From contig CAVRUQ010000006.1 of assembly GCA_963724405.1 (NCBI GenBank), positions 354,101-418,100 of the forward strand: a stretch of 64,000 bases of DNA. Direction: 5' to 3'. Below are positions 56,842 through 64,000 of this stretch, in pieces. The notes below the pieces were generated by a model that searched no databases, was not told where the DNA came from, and saw nothing but the letters and a program-made list of their open reading frames with translations. Positions within the stretch are counted from its first letter, which is position 1; the number at the start of each line of letters is the position of its first letter. The DNA comes from CAVQBJ01 sp963724405. Its GTDB lineage: Bacteria > Actinomycetota > Thermoleophilia > Solirubrobacterales > Solirubrobacteraceae. The translations under genes and the position numbers were made by a program.

Positions 56842-57651
56842 ATGCCCAGACTGCCCAAGCCTCCGCCCCCGCCCGTCCCCTCGGCCCTGAAGGCGCCGCC
56901 GCCGCGGCCCCAGCACGCCGAGGACAAGCCGGCCAGCCACCACGTCAAGGAGGCCGGGATCACGGTCGTCGACTGGGTCGACGAGCGCATGTCCCTCACC
57001 GGCGGGGTCCGCTGGCTGCTGTTCCGCAAGGTCCCGAAGGGGACGAACTGGTTCTACACGCTCGGGTCGGCGACGCTGTTCGCGTTCCTCAACCAGGCGA
57101 TCACCGGCGTCTTCCTCGCGATGTACTACCGGCCCGACGCGGCCGGCGGTGCGTACGAGTCGATCCGCTACATCAACTCCGAGGTCTTCCTCGGCCAGTT
57201 CGTGCACGGGATGCACAAATGGGGGGCGAGCGTGATGGTCGTGCTCGTCTTCCTGCACATGGCGCGCACCTTCTTCTTCGGCGCCTACAAGTACCCGCGC
57301 GAGCTCAACTGGGTCATCGGCGTCGTGCTGCTCATCCTCACGATGGTGATGGGCTTCACCGGCTACCTGCTGCCGTTCGACCAGCGCGCGTACTGGGCCA
57401 CGATCGTCGGCGTGAACATCAACGGCACCGGGCCGCTCATCGGCCCGTACCTGTCGGACTTCCTGCGCGCGGGTCCGGAGTTCGGGGCCACGACGCTGTC
57501 GCGCTTCTACGCGATCCACATGCTGCTCGTCCCCGGGATCATGGCCGCGATGATCGGGGCGCATCTCTACCTCGTCGCGAAGCTCGGCACGACCGCGCCG
57601 CCGTGGCTGAAGGCCGAGGAAGACCCCGAGCTGCGCAAGGTCACCGTCTGA
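56842..57651 (+). CDS. Cytochrome b6-like N-terminal cytochrome b subunit
   Basis: A protein of 269 residues. After a Pro-rich lead of about 40 residues come four membrane helices (about 70-265). Heme ligands lie in 'FVHGMHKWGASVMVVLVFLH' (helix B, His pair region) and 'FYAIHMLLVPGIMAAMIGAH' (helix D). 'TGYLLPFDQRAYWATIVGVN' is the Qo-side loop of b6-type proteins. The length (about 220 residues without the lead) and split from subunit IV match b6f and the split Gram-positive bc complexes, not the 400-residue bc1 cytochrome b. Translation is coupled to the next gene (TGATG). Confidence 0.95.
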   Translation: MPRLPKPPPPPVPSALKAPPPRPQHAEDKPASHHVKEAGITVVDWVDERMSLTGGVRWLLFRKVPKGTNWFYTLGSATLFAFLNQAITGVFLAMYYRPDAAGGAYESIRYINSEVFLGQFVHGMHKWGASVMVVLVFLHMARTFFFGAYKYPRELNWVIGVVLLILTMVMGFTGYLLPFDQRAYWATIVGVNINGTGPLIGPYLSDFLRAGPEFGATTLSRFYAIHMLLVPGIMAAMIGAHLYLVAKLGTTAPPWLKAEEDPELRKVTV

Positions 57652-58385
57652 TGAATCAGTACGAGAAGGAGGAATACCTCCGCGAGTACGCGCTCCTGAA
57701 GTCCAAGGGGAAGCCGTTCTTCCCCTACGCGGTCACGAAGGACTCCGTGATGGCGTGCGTCGTGATGGCCGTGATCATCACGATGTCGCTCGTGCTCGGC
57801 GCCGAGGTCGGGCCGAAGGTGAACCCGGCCACGACGACGTACGTCCCGCGGCCGGACTGGTACTTCTTCTTCCTGTTCGAGCTCCTGCGCATCATCAAGC
57901 CGCCGAGCCTCGTGCCGCTGGCGACGATCGGGATCCCGACCGTGTGCATGATCCTGCTCTTCCTGCTGCCGTTCTACGACCGCGGGCCCGAGCGTCGTCC
58001 CGAGCGGCGCCCGATCGCGACCACGGCCGGCATCTTCGTCATCTGCGCGATGGCGCTGCTCACCTACGAGGGCGGCAACGCGGGGGCGCCGACGGAGATC
58101 AACATCGCAACCCCGGCATCGGTCGTCCAGAGCGGCCCGGCGGCCCTCGCCGAGTACAACGCCGGCCGGGCCGCCGTCGCGCAGTCGGGCTGCGAGGGCT
58201 GTCACAAGATCGGCGAGAACGGGAACGCCGGACCGGGGCCGAACCTCAGCCACATCGGAGCGCGCCTGCCCCCGGCGGCGATCGCGCGCACGCTCGTGAA
58301 CCCCACGGCCCCGATGCCGTCGTTCAAGAACCTCCCGCCCGCCAAGTTCGAAGCGATCGTCACCTTCCTGTCCGCGCTCCGCTAG
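57651..58385 (+). CDS. Subunit IV-like cytochrome b C-terminal part fused to a class I cytochrome c
   Basis: A protein of 244 residues. Residues 28-145 carry three membrane helices, with 'PDWYFFFLFELLRIIKPPSL' containing the PDWY variant of the PEWY Qo motif. Residues 160-244 are a cytochrome c: heme site 'SGCEGCHKIGENGNAGPGPN' (CxxCH near 183) and axial Met in 'PTAPMPSFKNLPPAKFEAIV'. The fused heme c takes electrons from Rieske within the same complex, replacing cytochrome f/c1. Such fusions occur in Gram-positive menaquinol:cytochrome c reductases. It starts on the last base of the cytochrome b stop. Confidence 0.95.
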   Translation: MNQYEKEEYLREYALLKSKGKPFFPYAVTKDSVMACVVMAVIITMSLVLGAEVGPKVNPATTTYVPRPDWYFFFLFELLRIIKPPSLVPLATIGIPTVCMILLFLLPFYDRGPERRPERRPIATTAGIFVICAMALLTYEGGNAGAPTEINIATPASVVQSGPAALAEYNAGRAAVAQSGCEGCHKIGENGNAGPGPNLSHIGARLPPAAIARTLVNPTAPMPSFKNLPPAKFEAIVTFLSALR

Positions 58386-58391
58386 GCCGCC

Positions 58392-59129
58392 GTGGCCGTG
58401 TCTGAAGGCTTGACCGCCGGGCCGGCACCCACCCCGAAGGGGGTGCTCGAGGCGGGACAGGTGCGGGCGATGTTCGACCGCATCGCCGGGGTGTACGACC
58501 TGATGAACACCGCCATGACGGCGGGGCTGCACCACCGCTGGCGGGCCCGGGCGGTCGATCTCGCGGCCGTGCGGCCCGGCGACAGCGTGCTCGACGTCGC
58601 GACCGGCACCGGCGACCTGGCGATCGAGCTCGCCCGTCGGGTCGGCCGGGGCGGCGAGGTGATCGGCAGCGACTTCTCCGAGGGCATGCTCGCGCGTGCG
58701 CGGGCGAAGGCGCCGCAGCTGCGCTTCGAATGGGCCGACGCCCAGCAGCTGCCGTACGCCGACCGCCGGTTCGCGGCCGCGACCGTCGGCTTCGGCGCCC
58801 GTAACTTCGCCGACCTGCGCGCCGGCCTGGCCGAGATGACGCGCGTCGTCGCCCCGGGCGGCCACGTCGTCGTGCTCGAGATCACCACGCCGCGGCGGCC
58901 ACCCTTGTCCAGCTTCTATCGACTGTGGTTCGACCGGATCGTGCCCGGGCTCGGGCGGCTCGCCGGCGACCCCGACGCGTACAGCTACCTCCCGAGCTCG
59001 GTCAAGCGGTTCCCCGGCCCGCGCGAGCTGGCCGGGGTCATGGCCGACGTCGGCCTCGTGGAGATCCGCTACGTGCTCACCGCCGGTGGGATCATCGCCC
59101 TCCACGTCGGCACCGTGCCGCAGCGGTGA
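58392..59129 (+). CDS. menG: Demethylmenaquinone methyltransferase
   Basis: A protein of 245 residues with a GTG start. 'VRAMFDRIAGVYDLMNTAMT' is the UbiE/MenG opening motif. 'SVLDVATGTGDLAIELARRV' is SAM motif I, 'VGFGARNFADLRAGLAEMTR' is the second family signature (NxxD), and 'DAYSYLPSSVKRFPGPRELA' is the third. The enzyme adds the C-methyl group to demethylmenaquinol, the last step of menaquinone synthesis. It sits between the quinol oxidoreductase and the side-chain synthase. The GTG of the next gene overlaps its stop. Confidence 0.95.
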   Translation: MAVSEGLTAGPAPTPKGVLEAGQVRAMFDRIAGVYDLMNTAMTAGLHHRWRARAVDLAAVRPGDSVLDVATGTGDLAIELARRVGRGGEVIGSDFSEGMLARARAKAPQLRFEWADAQQLPYADRRFAAATVGFGARNFADLRAGLAEMTRVVAPGGHVVVLEITTPRRPPLSSFYRLWFDRIVPGLGRLAGDPDAYSYLPSSVKRFPGPRELAGVMADVGLVEIRYVLTAGGIIALHVGTVPQR

Positions 59130-60145
59130 CCGTGACGATGTCGGCAACCGGCGAGGTGCAGGCGATCCTCGATCGCGGCGGGGACACGCTGCGCGCGCGC
59201 ATGCTCGCCATCGAGCAGCGCCTGCGCGACGTCGTCAACGAGGCGAGCGGACCGCTCGCGCCGCATGCGAGCTCGATCATCGCCGCCGGGGGCAAGCGAC
59301 TGCGCCCACTGCTGGCGCTGCTCGCCGCGCATGCCGCCGAGGGCGAGTGCGCGGCCGACCCGCGTGACGAGCAGGCGCTGATCCGGGCCGCCGTCGCCGT
59401 CGAGCTCGTCCACAGCGCCACGCTCGTGCACGACGACGTGCTCGACGGCGCGCCGCTGCGGCGCGGGCGCCCGAGCGTCGTGGCCGCCGGCGGACGCGGA
59501 CTGGCCACCGCTGCCGGCGACCTGCTGTTCGCGCGCGCCTTCGCCGAGCTCGTGCGCAACGAGAGCGGCGCGCAGCTGCAGGCCCTGTCGAGCGCGAGCT
59601 CGGCCCTGGCGATCGGCGAGCTCCGTCAGCGCGAGGACGCCTACCGCGTCGACGTGCCGCGCCAGCGCTACCTGGAGCGCTGCGAGCTGAAGACGGCCCG
59701 CCTGTTCGAGGCGGCCACCCGGCTTGGCGTCCTCGCCGTCGCGACCGAGGCGCAGGAGGCACTCGCGGAGGCGCTCGCGTCCTACGCCCGCCGGATCGGC
59801 CTCGCCTTCCAGCTGCTCGACGACGTGCTCGACGTCGCCGGCGACGCGGCGCAGACCGGCAAGCGGCGCGGCACCGACCTGCTCGACGGGACGATCACGC
59901 TGCCGCTCATCATCGCCCGCGAGCGGGACCCGTCGCTGGCCGAGCTCGACGTGCGCGCGCTCACCGAGTCCGACGCCGAGGCGGTGTGCGAGCGCATCGC
60001 CGCCACCGGCGCGCTCGAGGCGGCGCGCGCGCAGGCGCTCGAGCTCATCGCCACGGCGAAGGGCGGGCTGCCCGCGACGCCGACGGCGTCCGCGCGCGAG
60101 CTGCTCGAGCTCGTCGCCGACTCGGTCGTCGAGCGCTACCGCTGA
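59126..60145 (+). CDS. Polyprenyl diphosphate synthase (trans, menaquinone side chain)
   Basis: A protein of 339 residues from a GTG in a GTGA overlap; ATG 9 bases later is an alternative. 'AAGGKRLRPLLALLAAHAAE' (GKRxRP), first Asp-rich motif 'SATLVHDDVLDGAPLRRGRP' (DDxxD near 108), 'ELKTARLFEAATRLGVLAVA' (KT) and the second 'LAFQLLDDVLDVAGDA' (DDxxD near 232) with 'GKRRGTDLLDGTITLPLI' are all present. It elongates isoprenyl diphosphate to a long all-trans chain. Residues before the first DDxxD suggest a long-chain product, but this is not certain from sequence. Confidence 0.95.
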   Translation: MTVTMSATGEVQAILDRGGDTLRARMLAIEQRLRDVVNEASGPLAPHASSIIAAGGKRLRPLLALLAAHAAEGECAADPRDEQALIRAAVAVELVHSATLVHDDVLDGAPLRRGRPSVVAAGGRGLATAAGDLLFARAFAELVRNESGAQLQALSSASSALAIGELRQREDAYRVDVPRQRYLERCELKTARLFEAATRLGVLAVATEAQEALAEALASYARRIGLAFQLLDDVLDVAGDAAQTGKRRGTDLLDGTITLPLIIARERDPSLAELDVRALTESDAEAVCERIAATGALEAARAQALELIATAKGGLPATPTASARELLELVADSVVERYR

Positions 60146-60159
60146 GGCCGGCCGGCGGC

Positions 60160-60615
60160 CTAGAAGTCGGCCGGGATGATGTGATCGTCGCGGAGCGCGA
60201 CGATGAAGCGCTCGACGTCGTCGGCCATGTTCGCGCGAGCGAGCTGCTGCAGGTCGCGCAGGAGCACCTCGGCGCCGCGATCGAGCTCCAGGTCGAAGCG
60301 CTCGACGGCGTCCTGGGTGAAGATGCCGACGTCGTCCCACTCGCAGTCGGGGCAGCGCAGCGCTACCTCCCAGTGCTTGGGACCGGCCTCGGCCCAGTCG
60401 ACCGGGTAGACGAGCTCGCCGGTGCAGCGCGGGCAGACGTGGAGGTCCTCGTCGGGGCGGACGGGGCTCATCGCCGGCTGCGGCGCGGCCTCGGGACCGA
60501 GCGAGATCTCGCCCTCCAGGGCCGGGTCCTGCTGACCGGCGAAGTACAGGACCTCGATGATCTTGCCACTCGGCAGCTGGACCTGGCGGATGTTCTTGTG
60601 TGACTCGGAGCTCAT
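60160..60615 (-). CDS. Zinc-ribbon protein of unknown function
   Basis: A protein of 151 residues from MSSESHKNIRQVQLPSGKII (an ATG 24 bases upstream is an alternative). A short N-terminal beta part ('RQVQLPSGKIIEVLYF') and an acidic linker precede a zinc ribbon: 'DLHVCPRCTGELVYPVDWAE' and 'HWEVALRCPDCEWDDVGIFT' (CPxC ... CPxC). A helical end follows ('VERFDLELDRGAEVLLRDLQ'). The family appears actinobacterial but is unnamed to me. It is convergent with the prenyl synthase and divergent from tatC. Confidence 0.75.
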   Translation of the reverse strand: MSSESHKNIRQVQLPSGKIIEVLYFAGQQDPALEGEISLGPEAAPQPAMSPVRPDEDLHVCPRCTGELVYPVDWAEAGPKHWEVALRCPDCEWDDVGIFTQDAVERFDLELDRGAEVLLRDLQQLARANMADDVERFIVALRDDHIIPADF

Positions 60616-60840
60616 CTGTTCGTTCCCTGTCCTGCTCATCGGACAGTCCTCTCCGCTGCTTTAGACGGCCCCCGAAACCTCGACACCTGCTCATACGCGC
60701 CGACCGCGATCGGGAGGGATTCGGCCCGCCGCGGCGTCCAATACATACGAGCGGATGCGGCGACCCGGTACCCTCTCGACAGCGGGAGACTCGCCCCGTC
60801 GCCCCGTCCGCAGGCGCCCGCCGGCGCCGCCCAAAAGCCC

Positions 60841-61950
60841 ATGGCCACAGCGATCCGCACGGTCGGTCACGACGAGCGCCTCAGCCTCGTCGACCACCTC
60901 GACGAGCTCCGCACGCGACTGCTCGTCTGCCTCGCCGCGCTCGCCGTCGCGTTCGGCGTCTGCTTCTGGCAGAACCACGAACTGCTGACGATCATCAACA
61001 AGCCGCTCGTGGCGCAGACGTCCAAGCAGGTGGCCAAGGGGGAGGGCGTCAACGGCCAGACCGCCCTCGCCCAGCAGGGGCTGCTCGGGGTGGCCGCCAC
61101 CGATCAGCGGCTGTTCAAGGCGCTCGCGACGGACCCGAGCCTGTCGGCCGCGGCCCGCGCGCAGCTGCTCGCCGCGGCGTCCTCCACCGCCCAGGCGGTG
61201 GCGAGGATCCCGCGGGTGCCCCAGGGGGACAAGCCGGTGACGCTCGGCATCGGCGAGCCGTTCACGACCACGCTCTCGGTGACGCTCGTGTTCGCCGTGA
61301 TCCTCTCGCTGCCGGTGATCCTGTTCGAGCTGTACGGATTCATCCTGCCCGCCTTCAGCCCGAGCGAGCGCCGCATCGCCCTGCCGCTGATGCTGTCGAT
61401 CCCGTTCCTGTTCGTGATGGGGGTGACGTTCGGCTACTTCGTCGTGCTGCCGGCGGCCGTGCGCTTCTTCCAGAACTTCAACAGCAGCCAGTTCAACATC
61501 CTCGTGCAGGCCAACCAGTACTACAAGTTCGCCGCGACCGTGCTGCTCGCGATGGGGCTGGTGTTCCAGGTGCCGGTCGGGATCCTCGGCGCCACGCGCG
61601 CCGGAATCGTCACGCCGAAGACGCTCGCGCGCAACCGCCGCTACGCGATCGTGGCCTGCGCGGCGGTCGCCGCCTTCCTCCCGGGCGACCTCATCACGCT
61701 GATGCTCGAGACGGTGCCCCTGTATCTCCTGTTCGAGGTCAGTATCCTGCTCGCTGCGATTGTCGCCCGGCGCGACGCAAAGCGCGAAGCGCAAGAGGCC
61801 CAGGAGCGGGCGGCGGCGAGTGCCACGGCGGCAGCCGGGCCGCGGTCGACGCCCGAGTACCCCGTGAGCTCAAGCCCCGCCCCCACCGAACCGATCAACC
61901 CCTCCGTGCAGCAGATCATCGACCACGTCGACGACCGGCTCTCCGACTGA
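60841..61950 (+). CDS. tatC: Twin-arginine translocase subunit TatC
   Basis: A protein of 369 residues. 'LSLVDHLDELRTRLLVCLAA' is the invariant N-terminal motif. Six membrane helices include 'PFTTTLSVTLVFAVILSLPV', 'ILFELYGFILPAFSPSERRI' (F-x-P-x-L/F-x-xE-R) and 'FGYFVVLPAAVRFFQNFN'. Between helices 1 and 2 is an extra segment of about 80 residues ('ALAQQGLLGVAATDQRLFKA', Ala-rich), longer than in Escherichia coli TatC. TatC recognises RR signals; the Rieske protein 4 kb upstream is a likely client. No tatA is visible in this window. It overlaps the next gene by one base. Confidence 0.95.
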   Translation: MATAIRTVGHDERLSLVDHLDELRTRLLVCLAALAVAFGVCFWQNHELLTIINKPLVAQTSKQVAKGEGVNGQTALAQQGLLGVAATDQRLFKALATDPSLSAAARAQLLAAASSTAQAVARIPRVPQGDKPVTLGIGEPFTTTLSVTLVFAVILSLPVILFELYGFILPAFSPSERRIALPLMLSIPFLFVMGVTFGYFVVLPAAVRFFQNFNSSQFNILVQANQYYKFAATVLLAMGLVFQVPVGILGATRAGIVTPKTLARNRRYAIVACAAVAAFLPGDLITLMLETVPLYLLFEVSILLAAIVARRDAKREAQEAQERAAASATAAAGPRSTPEYPVSSSPAPTEPINPSVQQIIDHVDDRLSD

Positions 61951-62741
61951 TGCTCTTCGATCTGCGTGGTCGCGGACGCCGCCGGACCGTCCAGGGCATC
62001 TACCTCGGGCTTGCCCTGCTCATGGGCGTCGGCCTCGTCGGGTTCGGGATCGGCGGCGGCTTCGGCGGCGCCGGCATCATCAACGCGCTCACGAACAACT
62101 CGGGCGCGCCGAGCGCGAGCTACACCGCCTCGATCGCGAAGGACCAGAAGGCGATCGCCGCGAACCCGCAGAACATCGCCGCCCGCGCGGCGCTCGTGAC
62201 CGACCTCTTCCACGAAGCGGGCGCCGGCGCCAACTACAACACGACCGCGGGCGAGTTCACGACCGCTGCGCGGCCGACGCTCAACCAGCTCTCGCAGGCC
62301 TGGCAGAACTACCTGAACGTCAACCCGAACAGCCCCGATCCGACGCTCGCCGCCTACATGGTGCAGATCTACGGCCCGTCCAACAACGCCCTCAACCAGC
62401 CGGCCAACGCCCTGCGGGCGCAGCAGATCGTCATCAACACCAAGGCCGCGCCGGCGTTCACCGACTACCAGACGCTCGCGATCTTCGCCTTCCTCGCCCA
62501 CAACACCCGCGAGGGCGACCTCGCGGCGGCGAAGGCGATCGAGCTCGCCCCCGCCGCCGACCGCGCCCAGCTGCGCACCGAGCTCAAGGCGCTGAAGGCG
62601 AACCCGAACGCGCTCAGCCAGGCGTCGAGTCAGGCGAACACCGGGCCGCAGACCTTCTCGATCCCCTCGACGACGCCGTCGGGCGCGAGCACCGCGTCCG
62701 GCGCCTCGTCCTCGCCCGCGCCGGCATCCAAGAAGGGCTGA
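61950..62741 (+). CDS. Membrane-anchored TPR-like protein coupled to tatC
   Basis: A protein of 263 residues starting on the last base of the tatC stop (TGATG). A single membrane helix lies at about 17-42 ('YLGLALLMGVGLVGFGIGGG') with a basic cytoplasmic lead (MLFDLRGRGRRRT). The outer part has helical repeats resembling TPRs ('DQKAIAANPQNIAARAALVT', 'QAWQNYLNVNPNSPDPTLAA', 'GDLAAAKAIELAPAADRAQL'). A Ser/Thr/Ala-rich C terminus follows. Tight coupling suggests a role near the Tat machinery or its cargo, but this is only context. Confidence 0.8.
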   Translation: MLFDLRGRGRRRTVQGIYLGLALLMGVGLVGFGIGGGFGGAGIINALTNNSGAPSASYTASIAKDQKAIAANPQNIAARAALVTDLFHEAGAGANYNTTAGEFTTAARPTLNQLSQAWQNYLNVNPNSPDPTLAAYMVQIYGPSNNALNQPANALRAQQIVINTKAAPAFTDYQTLAIFAFLAHNTREGDLAAAKAIELAPAADRAQLRTELKALKANPNALSQASSQANTGPQTFSIPSTTPSGASTASGASSSPAPASKKG

Positions 62742-62850
62742 CGCGGCCGCCCGGCGGGTCCCGCCGCGGCGGGCGCTTCGGGGTTCACGGTCGCGGGACG
62801 TCGGCTAGAATCGACCCCGTCGCCGGCCGCCGCGCCGCCGGCGCCCGCCC

Positions 62851-62923
62851 GGGCCGTTAGCTCAACTGGCAGAGCAGGGGCCTCTTAAGCCCAAGGTTGT
62901 AGGTTCGATTCCTACACGGCCCA
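62851..62923 (+). tRNA. tRNA-Lys(CTT)
   Basis: 73 nt. Acceptor GGGCCGT pairs with ACGGCCC. The D arm is GCTC...GAGC, the anticodon stem GGGGC/GCCCA (one terminal mismatch) with loop CTCTTAA, and the T arm GTAGG-TTCGATT-CCTAC. The anticodon CTT reads AAG (Lys). No CCA is encoded. A terminator follows at once and an integrase gene lies 110 bp downstream, so its 3' end may be an integration site. Confidence 0.95.
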
Positions 62924-62930
62924 TGGAAAC

Positions 62931-62954
62931 GGCCCGCATCTGCGGGCCTTTTTT
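62931..62954 (+). terminator. Intrinsic terminator of tRNA-Lys
   Basis: GGCCCGC-ATCT-GCGGGCC forms a perfect 7-bp stem followed by TTTTTT, 7 nt past the tRNA. It is the only classical U-tract terminator found in the window. Confidence 0.9.
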
Positions 62955-63035
62955 CGTGGTCGGGCCGGTCGCCGGAGCGAACGTGTCCCGAATATGTCCC
63001 GGCGAGCGGGGCGCCGTCGGAGGGGGCGGGTAGCG

Positions 63036-64000
63036 ATGGCCACCGCTCGATCGCCTCTCCAGACGCCCTCCGGGCACGTGTTCCGCGTCGATCGCAGGCG
63101 CGGACCGGTCTGGTACGCGAAGTATCGCCTGCCGGACGGGCGTCAGGTCCAGCGCAAGATCGGGCCGGCCTGGACCGACGGGGACGGCCTGCGGCCGGCT
63201 ACGTGACGAAGCGGATCGCCGAGGACTGGCTGCGCGCGGTGCTCGACCAGGCGCGTCGCGGGACGCTCCCGGGGATGGTCGTCACCGGTGCGACGTTCGC
63301 CGACGCCTGCGCCGAGTTCATGCGCTACGTCGAGCACGATCGCGGTCGCAAGGCGTGGACCCTGCGGACCTATCGCTCGATGATCAGCGCCTACCTGCTG
63401 CCTGCGTTCGGCACGGCGCCGGTCGAGGACCTGACGACCGAGATGATCGAGTCGTGGATCGCGACCATCCAGGGCTCGGTGCGGACACGGAACAAGCTGC
63501 TGATTCTGCTGCACGGGATCCTCCGGCGGGCGCGCAAGGTCTACGGGCTGCCGCTGAACGCGGCGGCGGACGTCGAGAAGCTCCCGCAGCGGCACAGCGG
63601 CGACATCCTCGTGTTCTCGCCGGAGGAGGTGTGGGCGCTCGTCGGTGCGGCCGAGTCCGAGCAGGACGGGGCGATCTTCCTCACCGCGGCGTTCACGGGG
63701 TTGCGGCAGGGGGAGCTCCTGGGGTTGCGCTGGCGCGACATCGACTTCGAGCATTCGGTCGTGCGCGTGCGTGGCAGCCTCGGGCTCGGCAGAGTCACGA
63801 CGCCGAAGTCGGGCAAGGTGCGATCGGTGCCGCTCGCTCCCGAGGTGGCCGAGGCGCTCATCCGCGTCGGGCGGCGGCAGCGGTTCGTCGGCGAGGACGA
63901 TCCCGTGTTCGCCGGCGCGGGCGGGCATCTCGACGCGGCGGCGCTGCGCCGTCGCTACCAGCACGCGCTCGACCGGGCGGGGCTGCGGCGGCTGCGCTTC
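63036..64000 (+). pseudogene. Tyrosine recombinase (phage-type integrase), frameshifted, runs off window
   Basis: It starts ATG (MATARSPLQTPSGHVFRVDR) after GGAGGGGG. Residues 1-47 form an N-terminal arm-binding beta domain ('RRGPVWYAKYRLPDGRQVQR'). At the GGGG run 63180-63183 one base appears missing. Restoring it gives '..GRPAAGYVTKRIAEDWLR' and the frame stays open to the edge. The core-binding domain ('FADACAEFMRYVEHDRGRKA', 'TYRSMISAYLLPAFG') and catalytic start ('AAFTGLRQGELLGLRWRDID', first catalytic Arg) follow; the HxxR and Tyr lie beyond the window. Its place beside tRNA-Lys is typical of integrative elements. Confidence 0.85.

Noticed and set aside
63180..63183. Programmed frameshift in the integrase
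   Set aside because: A GGGG run alone, without a slippery heptamer and stimulatory structure that I can identify, is better explained by a base-count error or mutation.

Overview
The window is a high-GC (roughly 70%) bacterial chromosome segment. GTG starts are frequent, genes overlap by 1-14 bp, and TANNNT boxes lie 6-9 bases before many start codons. This points to an actinobacterium. The paralogue content (AraC plus VOC pairs, small RibD-like reductases), the b6-type split cytochrome b fused to cytochrome c, menaquinone genes and a NhaA-thioredoxin fusion fit Thermoleophilia/Solirubrobacterales best. That placement is inference from gene content, not from a marker tree.

Region 1-22 kb is accessory in character. 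It holds a truncated class III cyclase at the left edge, three intact RibD/DHFR-like reductases plus a fourth broken one, three VOC proteins, a YCII protein, and an AraC regulator. It also has a CopG/MazF-type toxin-antitoxin pair, an ECF sigma with a probable membrane partner, a PRC-barrel protein, a secreted lipase, a multicopper oxidase and a Nudix hydrolase. Decay is visible: an integrase remnant, a cytochrome P450 lacking its N terminus, its reading frame and its heme cysteine, and a PAS remnant. Several stretches of 300-700 bp have no credible gene.

Region 22-50 kb is denser. It contains an SPFH/zinc-ribbon trio and an acylphosphatase fused to a LigD-type phosphoesterase. Next come a secreted beta-propeller and a response regulator/histidine kinase pair preceded by a strong hairpin and a possible leader ORF. 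These are followed by methyltransferases, a Gfo/Idh oxidoreductase, the NhaA-DsbA fusion, aquaporin, a ClC channel, an aldo/keto reductase, an NlpC/P60-like protein, a flippase-like protein and a bifunctional nuclease. The block ends with D-Ala-D-Ala ligase, a PLP aminotransferase, a phosphodiesterase, a frameshifted membrane glycosyltransferase, a YmdB-type phosphoesterase and an AI-2E family transporter.

Region 50-63 kb is a coherent bioenergetics block: an ABC exporter, hemB, a two-domain siroheme-decarboxylase-like protein, hemL, a small prenyl-synthase-like protein, Rieske protein, cytochrome b6-like protein, subunit IV-cytochrome c fusion, menG, a polyprenyl diphosphate synthase and tatC. 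Together they supply heme precursors, a quinol:acceptor oxidoreductase, its menaquinone, and the Tat translocase expected to export the Rieske protein.

The right edge has a tRNA-Lys(CTT) with its terminator, followed by a tyrosine recombinase running off the window with one apparent frameshift. This is the typical layout of an integrative element inserted at a tRNA gene.
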